Of a stretch of DNA of 64,000 nt, positions 35,426-46,365 are shown piece by piece (position 1 is the stretch's first letter; every line of letters begins with the position of its first letter). This stretch comes from Mytilus trossulus (taxonomy: Eukaryota; Mollusca; Bivalvia; Mytilida; Mytilidae). Where the stretch lies: positions 17,461,578 through 17,525,577 of the forward strand of contig NC_086378.1 of assembly GCF_036588685.1 (NCBI RefSeq), written 5' to 3'. Made by a program: the position numbers and the translations under genes. The notes under the pieces are model-generated. The model saw only the letters and a list, made by a program, of their open reading frames with translations, was not told the origin of the DNA and ran no database searches.

Positions 35426-36039
35426 GAGAGAAAAAATAAAATTCACGAAGCAAATATGAATATGAGCTAGGCAGATGAAAAAACGTATGAGTTAGTTATA
35501 TTCTATCACAAAATGTAATCAGTCTCAAAGTAACTTTGAAAATATGTGATTGAGATAGAAACATATATATTCAAAGCAAATACCTGTATCAACCACTATG
35601 ATACATATCAAATTATATTCTAGAATTGGACCAAATGCACATTATCCCAACTGCATTGCGACCACACCTATGACTGTTTGTTGTTTGTGTTAAAATTAGA
35701 ATAGTCTATATATCAACGAAAATCATTTTTAATAATCTCGTTCGGAAAATGAAACAAAAAGCACCCTACACATCGAAAATGAACTATTAAATGAAACTAC
35801 TTAACGTCTTATTTGTATATACCATGTTTTCAAGGAAAACAATAGTTAGAAGCACAACAATTTATTCAAATACGGATGGACTGTTTTTTCTGAACTTAAA
35901 ATTACCTTTCAAGATGAATTAAATAATATATAAACAAAAATTTATTTATTTGTTGCTATTCGATAACATGTAAATCTTTAACAGATGTCATGTTGTATTG
36001 ATCCGTTAGATTGTTAACTCTTTTATTTCATTAAAACAA
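35426..36039. other. AT-rich DNA, no gene or repeat recognised
   Basis: No exon-like segment or known family seen. Confidence 0.4.
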
Positions 36040-36350
36040 TTAAAATTGAGAATGGAAAGGGGGAGTGTGTCAAAAGGACAACAACCCGACCATAGAAAAA
36101 ACAACAGCAGAAGGTCACCAACAGGTCTTCAATGTAGAGTGAAATTCCCGCACCCGGGAACTTCAGCTGGCCCCTAAACAAATATATACTAGTTCAGTGA
36201 TAATGATCATTGACGCCATACTAATTTCCGAATTGTACACAAGAAACTAAACTTAAAATAATACAAGACTAAAAAAGGCCAGAGGCTCATTACTTGGGAC
36301 AGACGCAAAAAATGCGGCGGGGTTAAACATGTTTGTGAGATCTCAAGACG
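36040..36350 (-). repeat. PLE-2 3'-end fragment
   Basis: Inverse of 32935-33235: AATTGAGAATGGAAAGGGGG, ACAACCCGACCATAGAAAAA, TTCCCGCACCCGGGAACTTC, AATGCGGCGGGGTTAAACAT, TTGTGAGATCTCAA. 5'-truncated; its inner end abuts the thrombospondin exon relic region. Confidence 0.8.
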
Positions 36351-36400
36351 AGGATGACGAATTTGAAAACTTGATCCTTTACATTTCAAGAAAAATTTAC

Positions 36401-36515
36401 CTGAACAATCCTCTAAGTTACAATCTAACGATTCGTTCTTAACACCTTGATAAAATTTTCCGCCGTCAGAAGGTGACGGGTTGTTGCAAGGTCGACTTCG
36501 ATATTTAATTCCATT
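36401..36515 (-). pseudogene. Thrombospondin type 1 domain exon relic
   Basis: On the minus strand the frame reads GIKYRSRPCNNPSPSDGGKF, then YQGVKNESLDCNLEDC, then the donor TCAG|GTAAAT at 36401/36400. This is the second half of a TSP1 repeat (R-x-R-x-CNNP, GG-x-x-C, CNLEDC) with the phase-1 end usual for TSP1 exons. The conserved GKFC cysteine is tyrosine (KFYQG). The first half (W-x-x-W, CS-x-x-CG) is missing: upstream of GIKYRSR the frame runs into the GAGGAAAATTCAAAAC dispersed repeat. It is therefore a broken exon, possibly left from a neighbouring secreted or adhesion gene. Confidence 0.7.
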
Positions 36516-36599
36516 ACGGACTTTTAATTTCCAACTTTCCTCGGAGTTGGGTACTTTTGTTATTTTTATATGTATCATACTATATAATTTGACACACAT

Positions 36600-37560
36600 G
36601 CTACCTATTTTTCATGTCGAAGCCTTTGAAAGCCGACTATACTGTATACGATTATTTTATTGTTGTAATTATCTTATTGTTGAAGGCCGTATGGTTGCCC
36701 ATATTTGCCTTCACCCACGTGAGCCCTACCTGACCTCATACCCGGTTTAACGTGGGGTTCGTATTGGCTTGTCTTTACTTTTCTATGTTGTCTAATATGT
36801 AAATAACCATAACTTATTCATTTGACCGTGACGTTATCAAAGTTTTTCATGATTTGTTTTGGTGTTGTATGGAATTAATAATTATGTTATAAGAAATGAC
36901 TATAATGTGTTTCTGCCTGTTTGAAATAACACAAAAAAAATGTGGTGCACACTTTGAAATAATACGCTGTTTTATTATTTCTTCATACGATCATTCCTAA
37001 AATATTACAAATGTACTTTCTTGTTCAATGAACTCAAGTTTGTAGGAAGACAAATCAACCCATTTAAACTTTTTTCTGTGAGCAAGCCGGCCGTTTTTTA
37101 ATTTTACATTTAAATGATGCGTGTTAAGTGAAGTAGGTAAAACATAAGTTCTTTTAGCATATTTAGGGCTATTGATTTTTTTGGAAAAAAAGTTTGCTTC
37201 CAGTTTTGGAGAAAAAAATAATTTGTTTTTTGACCCTGAGAAAAAAAAAATGATTGTTTCACCCTCAGATGCCACTATATGTAATGTTAAAATTGAAACA
37301 AAAAAAAATTGTATTCGACTTGTCGCCAAAACAATATTGTTTTTCACCGAAGGTGACCAATTAGTTGAGCATGGATAAATGTTGATTTCAGGTCAAAACC
37401 TTGCAGAACCAATATTTTGTGTGTGAGAGATACAAAAACATTATGGTATTGAAAATCGTACTTTGACCTACAATGATTTACTTTTATAAATTGATGGAGA
37501 GTTGCTTTATTGGCACTCATACCACATCTTCCTATATCTATTAATAGTTTATTTTGTGTA
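36600..37560. repeat. Fragments of a dispersed repeat and uncharacterised DNA
   Basis: At about 36620-36760 and 37490-37545 are plus-strand fragments of the family with GTTGAAGGCCGTATGGTTGCC and GGAGAGTTGCTTTATTGGCA (fuller minus copies at 59825-60180 and 63680-63930). Between them a minus-strand open frame (37347-36997) has no recognised domain; I do not call it a gene. Confidence 0.5.
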
Positions 37561-37724
37561 ACAATTTTTCTTACACTAAATATCCGTTTTTTTGTCAGCT
37601 ATTAGGCTTAATTTTGATTATAAACAAATCTCATTTTTTTTCTATAAACATATATAAATAAATATAATATAAATATAAAGATTTTGAATAGCAATGTTTC
37701 ACTATTAAAATAATGGAAAATATT

Positions 37725-37945
37725 GAAAATTTAAAAACAAATCAAAATGAAGTTAGTCTTTATATTTCTCTTAAATGCTCTTCTTTTTCTTCATTTCGTC
37801 TGTCTTCTTAGTGATCTCCTAAATGCTCTTCTTTTTCTTCATTTCGTCTGTCTTCATATTGATCTCCTAAATGCTCTTGTTTTCTTCATTACGTCTGTCC
37901 TTACGTTGATCTTCTAAGCCCTCTTCTTTTTCTTCGTTCCAGTCA
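37725..37945 (-). repeat. 48-bp tandem repeat at the 3' end of the CAP gene
   Basis: Three and a half units on the gene strand of the type GAAGAAAAAGAAGAGCATTT then AGGAGATCAATATGAAGACAG ACGAAAT, encoding EEKEEHLGDQYEDRRN. Unit 2 is 47 bp (GAAGAAAACAAGAGC) and brings a stop into frame. Unit 3 carries a TAA in the original frame (GATCACTAAGAAG), so even without the deletion the protein would end there. Confidence 0.85.
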
Positions 37946-40900
37946 CTTTCTGTATCTGTAATTCTTGACAGAAGATCGTATAGCGTCCTTTTTGTTGGAA
38001 TTTTTCCTAGAAAGAGTATTAAAGAGTAACTTTAATATTTGAAATACACAATTATTTGCAATATTCGAGTTATATAATTATATTATTTCTGATCCTGCGG
38101 GATAATTCTACAAGTAAGGGATCGTCCGGCATATAGTTTATTTATGAATTTCGATTTTATACAGATTTATTTATAGGTTCTTTTACAACACACAGTACCT
38201 AGCTGTAAAACATTTTCCCGTGCACATGATAACATAAAATGAATGCACTCTTCATATGATAGATATATTTCGATATATGATAGATACACTGACGCAAAAG
38301 CAATTCAAGTTTATCTTTTATAAAGCCTTCTTAAAATGATAGAAAGGCGACAGTAAGACCATATTTAAAAACATTAGCCTCTTCTAAACCGATAAGAAGA
38401 AGGCTGTGATTCTCTAACTACTTGTGTTACTGTAACCACATACGCAAAAGGTTAAAACAATATTAATATTCTGTTTGTTAAACTATTGTGTTTTCATTCT
38501 AATTTATAGATGTTTGTCGGTTTCTTAGATTTCAAAATGAAGACTTATTATCTTTTTTTCCTTTTAACATATACGAATGAATTCAGCATAAACAAAACTT
38601 AGACTTTACACAATACCCTCCCCATATGTTTCCCCCAATCCAGCTGTTACGGTATTTTAAATAGTATATTCTGATATAATTTTTTTTTTTTATTGATGAC
38701 TTACTGCAAAGTGATTCCGAAGTGCAATAACCAGGACATTTGGAACAAGGTTTACCCTTTGTATAAGGTTTATTGAGAATCTTGTTTTTCATCATGTTTC
38801 CACTGAAAGAGAAAATATTTTTGATTATTTTTTTTTCTTGCATTTTTAAAAAAAATCTGAAATTGCATTATTTTACAGATTAGCGTCAATTCATTTGAAT
38901 CTATTGTGTTTTAACTAAATATATTTTCTCTCAATTAAAATTGACTTTTTCTGAGAAAATCTTTCTTTCTCATACTCTTAAACGAAAAGTTAATTTTAGA
39001 AATGCTAGTTGAAAGCAATTATAATATAAATAGTAAAATTATCAGGGTGTTTTATTGATTAATTTGTTAATTTGACATTAACACGTTGTTTCCTTGCATA
39101 TACGATAACTCCGCTTATAAATATTGAAGATTTGAATTGTGAAATAATTGTTTACAAAAATTCCTTGCTACTTTTCACCCCGCTCTCCCCCAATAGAAAT
39201 AAAATCATTTCGAACAAAAATATTATGCCATGTACATTTAGTGTTGCACACTTTATTGTTACAATTTAATAGTATATTCTGCATGTAATTGATCATAGCA
39301 TATCAACTCGAGTGGTTGGTGTTGTGGTTCGAACCTTGGCCGGATCAAACCTTTACGTTTTAAAAAGAGTATTTGCCGTTTTTCATCTAAGCTAACACTA
39401 TTTAGAAGTAAGATAATTGGAATAATGCGTCATGGTAGTGTGACATGTATTTCTGCAATGCTTTACCTTGTAAACCGGTTCTGCAATTTTAGGTCGTCCA
39501 ATATTGCAATGCAAATACACAGTTATTATACTAAATTCTAATGTTTAAGGTTTTTTTCTCTCCTTGCAATCCATGAAAATAAGTACTAGTATAAGAATTT
39601 GTAGACGACATTGCGTATTAATTTGGTATGCATGTACTTACGCTGGAGAATAGTTACATACTACAAAGTATGCGTTTGTCATTTTGGTTCCAATCACTTT
39701 ATTACATTTTCTTATTCCACATCCTAATCGAGAAGTTTTGGCCCAAACAACCTGCAATGTATAAAACAAAAATATTTTTCATACTTTGCTTAACATCAAA
39801 GAAGAATCATATATTAATTTATTCGAAGTGCTTTAAATATTTTTTGTAAAATTTTCCTTCGAGCATTAAAAATATAACCAAAATTGATGGGCGCCTAGTA
39901 CCTCAGATAAAGTTGATATTTAAACGATGAATTGTGTCTATATTTCTTATGCTCCTTTTGGTCATATCCCTCCTAACTTATTTATTCATCCACAGAAAAG
40001 TTTTAATTAATTTCTGAAATTATTTTATTTAATTAATATTTTGAAGTACTCCTAGTTCTGTTCTGGTGTTTATATGATATTATGTTAACTTCATTAAATA
40101 GCAAGGACCTATTCTTATAGGATTAAACGCCTTTTAAAAGGAACTTATTGGTGTATAAACTCGACCAATTCACTCACAAACAAATTAAAGTCTATGATAT
40201 GTTTGGGGGTGATTGTGTCCAGTTTATACACCAATAAATTCCTTTAAAAAGGCGTTGAATCCTTACAATTCTTTCAAATTGGAGAAAGGGAATATATTTT
40301 TCCACCCTTCTTATCTTTATCACACGTAAATTGTTTATGTATGTCATTAAAAAGACATGGCGGATAAATTTATTTGTTGGCTAACGCAAAAAATGAACTC
40401 AATGAAATTTGCTATCTGATTAAAAATAAACTGCAAAAACTCTTATTTTTATTCAAAAGAATGTTTTTGTGTCTTATGTAATTTAACTATTAACGTGCAG
40501 TGAAAATATTTTTTTTTAACGGCGGTATAGTTATCGCCGCCATCTTGTTTACATTGGTTACGAAAAGAAGTTTGGTCAACGTAGTCTATCGAAAAATAAC
40601 CAACGTCAAGATCAACTACCAGAAGTTCTCTTCACCAATCATATCAACGTATTCCCTAATATGAAAATCATGTATTCATTATTCATTACTAATATGCTTC
40701 ACTCTATCATTGTATACTTTACCTGTGTATAGTGACCAACTTTTTGAAAGCATGAATCCGAATAGCAATTAGAATTGTAGTTGTAGAATCGCACTTCGTT
40801 GTACCAAGAATTAACAGAACTATCCATAGCCTTGTAGACGTCTTGTGCTGAAATAAAATAGATATCAAAATTTTATTTCCTGATTCTTGCTCTTGATTCT

Positions 40901-43015
40901 CCATGAAAAGTAATTACAGAACTATCGTTCATTTGTGTATTAAAAGCAAATTTAGGAAAATAAAAGTAAAATCAAAAATATTTAATATCAATAACATAAT
41001 TAAGATGACCATGCTTTGTAGTGCTTAAGAAAAGTTGGATAAGATTTTAAAATAAAGACAATTTTTTTTAATTATTTTTCACTGTTTGCAGTGCAATCAT
41101 TATGAAGATAAACTTGTCCAGCTGCAGAATAAAATTTCAAGATTAATATGAAAACTTTATGGTTTCTTATTTACGCCACTCCAGAAAGGCTTGGTCTGAT
41201 TTCATTACAGTAAAGATATATATGTAATATACTTTCGTATTAACGAAAAAGGAAGAACTTTTATTTTGAAAAAAAATAAATATTGACGGTGGTACGAAAG
41301 GTATCTTTTTTTTAAAGATAGTTGGAGAAGACGTCAAATAAATACTTTAACTTAGATATTTTCACCGCTGAATAGCAATATAAAAAAGATGTTCTATGAT
41401 TGCCAGTGTGACAGCTTTCCACAAAGGACCAAAATGACAAAGAAATTAACAGCTATAGGTTACTGTACGGCCATCAACAATGAGCAGATCTAATACGTAT
41501 AAAAGCTATAAAAGGCCCCGAAATCAGGAATGTAAAACAAATTAAACGAGAAATCTAACGGCCTCATTAATTTACAAAAAAGTGAACGAACAACAAAAAT
41601 GCGGCACAGCAACAAACAACAACTAATAGATTACAGGCTCCTGACATATATATATATGAATGGCCGGTTCAATGTATCATCAGTACCGACTTACCTGTAG
41701 TAACGAAGAGATTTTCTCCATACTTAGTCGTACTGTGTTTGAAGGTGCATTGATCTGCCCATTTTTGAGCAACTTTTGCTGCAGTGTAATCCCATGTCTG
41801 AAAATAAAAAAATCCGTGTATTTTAAAAGAAAACATGGAATTCTCAACTAATACTGAAGCATATTTACCTGACGATATCGGGATATCGGTACTTAGTCGG
41901 ATCTTAACATGTACTTGTGATTTGTTACAAACCGGTGTTTTTAAAGATCAACAAACAAATGTCGAAATGTTCAGGACTTAAATAAATCTGCATTTGGGTG
42001 TTAAAAATGATGCAAGCATGCGATTTTTATTGCGTCTTGCACTTTGAGAAACAAATAATCTTTTACTACTTTATAAAAATATTGTGTAAAAACGTTAATT
42101 ATGAGCTATGAAAGTCAAGTGGCTCCAGCATTTTTCTGAGGAAGTTTAAAAAAATTTCAAAGAAATATTATTTCAGTGGGTTATCTTTCATTAGTCTTCA
42201 ATATCCTATAGATTAACAACTTTTGGTTATATTTATAACTTAAGATTTTTCATCGAAGGTGGAGCACGAATATACAGTTAATTAATCATATTTATGTGCC
42301 ATTTGTATGCAAGCCTGACATTCCTTTGTATTATGTGCAGAGTCGAAAAAAAGTTATGCGAGTATTGTCTCCCTTTAACAGGTCCATTATTTCATAATTA
42401 AGTATAGAGTAATCTAATATTAATCAGAGAGAGAGACTAGCAAGCAATTTTTAGTTGTAGTCTATTTAACGTTCAAACAATTTCCCTCTATTAACGAATG
42501 TTACTTTATACAAATATAAGGACTTTGATAGCTAAATCTACAAATTTTATTATATATTATGAATTTTTATTACAATAGTTTAATAGGCTACAAATAGTCG
42601 GAAGAATTAATTCAAATATAGCATAAAAAATTATATAAAATTATATCTATTTCATACTAATCAAGATATCATTTTCATTTTGTGAACTAAATCCGAAAGG
42701 TTGGAAATGTAAAATTATGTGAAGAACAAGATTAGATTCTGTCAATTTAAATATAAATGAACAGCTATCCTCTACTGTTAAAGATTAAAAAAGGTTTTTG
42801 GAAGAAAAATATATTTTTTCGAGAGTTGAAATTGTAGTTAGATCTCAATTTAAAAAAAGAACAGTGATTCTTACCATTTTAATCATGTCAGCAGCCCAAT
42901 TTTCTTTAGCCGTTTTACTTCTGAATTCATTGTGAAGCCTTGTCATTCTATACCTCATACATGTTACTGCGCAAACATAACTAAGGAGTATAAACGTACA
43001 GGAATGGCGAAACAT
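37867..43015 (-). CDS. Secreted CAP-domain (CRISP/GLIPR-like) protein, complete, 6 exons
   Basis: Exons on the minus strand: 43015-42875 (ATG), 41797-41695, 40847-40723, 39751-39642, 38802-38705, 38006-37867 (TAG). Phases match throughout, giving 238 aa. Residues 1-19 form a hydrophobic signal peptide (FILLSYVCAVTC). The CAP domain follows: RLHNEFRSKTA, AADMIKMTWDYTAAKVAQKW, KYGENLF, WYNEV, GHYTQVVWAKT (119-129) and CNYSPAGN (155-162). The metal-binding tetrad is complete: H68, E75, E99, H120. A cysteine-rich hinge, KGKPCSKCPGYC, follows. CAP proteins are secreted and serve varied roles (defence, venom, lipid binding, reproduction), so a specific function cannot be given. The tail after RKIPTKRTLYDLL is acidic and comes from a 48-bp tandem repeat; the present stop results from a 1-bp deletion in its second unit. 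A second CAP gene lies at 51.3-58.6 kb. Confidence 0.92.
39295..39355 (+). repeat. Possible tRNA-derived SINE fragment
   Basis: CTCGAGTGGTTGG resembles a tRNA A box and TGGTTCGAACCTTGG a B box, but the spacing is too short for a real tRNA and no cloverleaf forms. In CAP intron 4. Confidence 0.35.
40111..40269. mobile_element. Short foldback element, about 45-bp arms
   Basis: Left arm (about 40118-40161) AGGATTAAACGCCTTTTAAA then AGGAACTTATTGGTGTATAA. Right arm (about 40221-40264) is its inverse with a few mismatches. The loop is about 60 bp. MITE-like; no open frame. In intron 3 of the CAP gene. Confidence 0.8.
41440..41650 (-). repeat. Dispersed repeat fragment (GGCTCCTGAC family)
   Basis: Pieces GGTTACTGTACGGCCATCAA, AAAAGCTATAAAAGGCCCCG, AAACGAGAAATCTAACGGCC and ATTACAGGCTCCTGACATA match 59890-60100 and 63700-63830. 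It ends about 45 bp from the 3' splice edge of CAP exon 2. Strand is by comparison with 59.8 kb. Confidence 0.65.
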
Positions 43016-44325
43016 CCTGTAATTTTGTTGTAATTTTGTCGGCAGATTGAAATGCTGCGGGTTTTATACCCCTACAAGATACCCTGGTGTGACTTTAATT
43101 AGATGTCCCATAGATCCGATGTTACACACTCCATGTGATTAATATTTTCTTTTTATTAAAAAATGTTTACCGTACTGGAAAATGATTAATATTTACCAAG
43201 GTTATAAATCTAACGGATGATACAAATTGCCGTAATCAGGGAAGGGTGTTTTAAAGTGTTTCTTTATAATTGTTGTCCTTTGTTATTTTTTACGACAAAA
43301 ACGACCAGTTAATTGCCATATTAAATATGCTTTTCCTTTGCCTAATTAATCGTATAGACTAACTCTGTTAGAAATTTGCTATTACAATTCCTCACTACAA
43401 ACTTCATATAATATATCTGACAAACATATTGCTTTCCCTATTGTTATTTTCTTTTCTAATTGATGATTTTCAGGCGATGGCTTCTTAGTAGGTATACTTT
43501 TTTCAGATGTTCCGATTAACAAGTGTTTATAGTTTATAGCAACTAGCATTATAAGGGAAGCCAATTAATGTCATGCATTTAGATTCTGTTAATGAATGTA
43601 GTAAACATATGATGCAATATTATATGTTTTCTTCTGCACTCTCTATGCCGTTGTTGTTAAATTTGCTTGGGAGTAGAGCAAAAAATGCGACCGGGTAGTT
43701 TCATATTTTTCATGAAATTAAAAACTTGCTTCTAAATGTTGATAACATTTCAGTATGCATCATTTTCTGTTATTGAAATAATTCATTCGTCACTTTTTCG
43801 TCTGTTTGAAAATCGCCAAAATAACTGCACACAAACGCCGATGTACAGGTCTGCAGTTTCTTTCACAAAACAACTTACAACTAAGATCGGTCGTAAGTAT
43901 ACTGAATTGTTCACGACTTACAATCAATCTTAGTAGTAATTTGTTTTGTGAAACAGGCTCTTGGACGTTTGTTTTTAATAGCTAAGAATTTTGAATATTT
44001 TGGAGCGAACATCATTACAAAGGCAGATACCTGGTACAGTATAATTGATCAAACTACTAAGAGAGATATTTATAGTAAGGCAGCAATAACCAGCCTTTTT
44101 AGAATAAACCACAAAAATTAGCAGAAACCAGCTATTTTAGAATAAATCACAAAAATATCATCAATTCATCATTGAATTGTTTTGAAAATGCTTTTATGTA
44201 GATATGCCAGATGAAGAAATGGTATCTGTTAACTAAGATATGTGGCGCTTATGTGACTATTTCCAAAAGATTTGGATGTATGAGCATTTAGATTTGAAAA
44301 TGTATAAATTCAATGCAAATATGCT
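43016..44325. other. Upstream region of the CAP gene; one foldback element
   Basis: No gene seen. The first part presumably holds the CAP promoter; I see TTTTATACCCC at about 43060-43070 but do not assign it. A foldback element lies at 43861-43953. The minus-strand frame at 43382-43564 is unsupported. Confidence 0.4.
43861..43953. mobile_element. Small foldback element with about 36-bp arms
   Basis: Left arm TTTCACAAAACAACTTACAA then CTAAGATCGGTCGTAAG; right arm CTTACAATCAATCTTAGTAG then TAATTTGTTTTGTGAAA. The inner part (GTCGTAAGT / ACGACTTAC) also pairs. The whole 93 bp forms a hairpin. MITE or hairpin RNA precursor; the former is more likely. Confidence 0.75.
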
Positions 44326-45860
44326 ATGGGTCATTTTTTTTTTAATGTCGAATTTTCAGTACACCCATGTTAATTTGATTTAATTTCTAATGGAAATTTC
44401 AGTTCTAATGGTTTAAACGAAAGCTTGTCGGATTTTTGATTTAGAACATTAATAATAAACACACCTTACATCTGTTTTGATAAGATTAAACTGTATTTAA
44501 GACCGATTTTGGGGGTATTTGTGTGCGTACAGTATCCGAAAAACACATTTCAAATGATTTTTTTCAGATTTTCTGATCACCTTGATATCTACAAAAGGGA
44601 CTTTTTAAGAACGTTATTGATTACTCTAACGAAAACGAGACTTCTTGATCATTGTATGTGACATATTATCTACAAACTAAATTCAATCAGCGTACGGGAG
44701 GTTCATGTCTATCCTGTTACCGCTACTTGAATCAGCCGTTAAAAAAATATTTTCCCTATGAATATTGAATCAGTCAGTGTTGATTTCAAAAGTGCAAAGT
44801 AATCTTAATATTTAAAACGCATCGTTTCTTCAACGACAGATAGAGAAAGGAAATTTCAAGACATTTAGTGAAAAAAATAGAGTGTACTATTTTTTCATGT
44901 CTATGCTGTTACCAACAATTTTGATTTGTTACATCAACAGTATGCTTGTAAAAAGTGCAATAACGTGTTGAAAATAAAATTCACAATAGAAAACCATAAT
45001 CACTTCACCAATGGGATTAGTTATTTCACAACACCAATCAAAAACGAAAGAATGTGTTTATCCTGTTTCTATGGTTGCTATGGTTACAGTAACAGGATAG
45101 ACAATTGTAGACAAAAACTTCGTTAACTTTTTTTATCTTAACATATAGGTGCAAAACGAGTGAAATATTTCGTTGTTTGAACTCATCTTAAGGTTATAAC
45201 GTCTAAATCTTCCCAAATAAGCATTTGCTGGTGCAATACTGATATCGGTAACAGGATAGACATAATGGTAACATGATAGACTTTTATATAGTGACATATC
45301 AGAATCGAAATGTACGTTGCTGTTACCAATGAAATAAAGAGAAAAGTATACTAACTTTTGAGGGATTTACTTGATGTTTTTTTTTTTGAAAGGGTGAAAA
45401 AATGCCGAACAATATAAATTGCTATCTTGGACTTGCATTACTGGTGGTAATTTTTACAACCTTTAAAAAAACATTTTTTTGGGGGGCATTTTTCAGAACA
45501 ACCTTGAAAATTGGCAAATAATCTATTATTTTACAGAATGAATATATATAGAAGTTTATTCTCTTGAAAACCATATAATTGGCTACGTTAAACAAGCTTA
45601 ACATTTTATCGAAACCTATTCTTAATAACCCAAAATTTCTTTTGAAAATGGTAACAGGATATACAGAATATTGTACCACCAAACAAAAAATATTTCAATA
45701 TATTCTTGTATGACATCATTAAGATTGCATCTTTTTATTATATTGTTCTTAAAGTACTGTTTGTTTTGATTTGCTTATGTAGAGGGTTGTTTGAATAAGT
45801 AACTTAAAAAAAAAATTTCAATTTCAAAATTCGACATTTTTTGGTAAATGACCCCTATCA
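44326..45860. mobile_element. Non-autonomous TIR element, about 1.5 kb, with recurring TCTATCCTGTTACC motifs
   Basis: Left end ATGGGTCATTTTTTTTTTAA then TGTCGAATTTTCAG (44326-44359). Right end is its approximate inverse, AAAATTCGACATTTTTTGGT then AAATGACCCCTAT (45825-45857). The interior carries the motif TCTATCCTGTTACC or near variants in plus orientation near 44708 and 44900, and inverted near 45095, 45247 and 45650. No long open frame, so it would depend on a transposase elsewhere. Confidence 0.6.
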
Positions 45861-45875
45861 TGTCCATATGGTCTT

Positions 45876-46365
45876 CGTATGCATACAGCCCTTGGATGGT
45901 GTAAACTTCCCAAAAAAAACGTGTATGGTGTAATGGTGTAAGGTGTATGGTGCAATGGTGTAAGGTGTATGGTGCTATGGTGTATGGTGTAAGGGGAATG
46001 GTGTAATGGTGTATGAGGTATGGTGTGATTGTGTAACGTGTGATCGGGAATGATGTGAATTATGGTTTACGACATTTCATTAGTTGAAAACGAAGTTCTT
46101 TTTATTTTGTTTTTTTTAAATAGTAATAATAAACAATAATAATACTCTTAATCTTTGAAATTTAATTGCATTATGGGTAATTTTGGATCGTGTAGATAGA
46201 ATGGGTAATGGTGTATGGTGTAATGTGTAAGGTGTATGGTGCAAAGGTGTAACGTGTATGGTGTAATGGTACAAGGTGTATGGTGTAATGGTGTATGGTG
46301 TATGGTGTTATGGTGTATGGTGTTAGTGGGAAGTTTACACCATCCAAGGACTGCATACACCTGCT
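45876..46365. mobile_element. Inverted-repeat element with internal GGTGTA minisatellite
   Basis: The ends pair: CCCTTGGATGGTGTAAACTT CCC (about 45889-45911) and GGGAAGTTTACACCATCCAA GG (about 46329-46350), each with a GTATGCA-like extension. Inside, two arrays of GGTGTA-based units (GGTGTAATG, GGTGTATGGTGTAA) lie at about 45921-46045 and 46203-46328, separated by about 150 bp of ordinary sequence. Both arrays run in the same direction although the ends are inverted. The minus-strand frames of THH/PYT repeats across it are an artefact of the repeat. Confidence 0.8.

Noticed and set aside
36997..37347. 116-codon minus-strand open frame near the TSP1 relic
   Set aside because: Low-complexity F/K-rich N-terminal half from poly-A/T tracts, no recognisable domain, no splice relation to the CAP gene.
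39295..39355. tRNA gene
   Set aside because: A- and B-box-like words are present but too close together, and no acceptor stem or anticodon arm can be formed. At most a SINE relic.
46148..46360. Histidine/threonine-rich open frames (THHNTIHHT...)
   Set aside because: Direct product of the GGTGTA minisatellite read in two frames.
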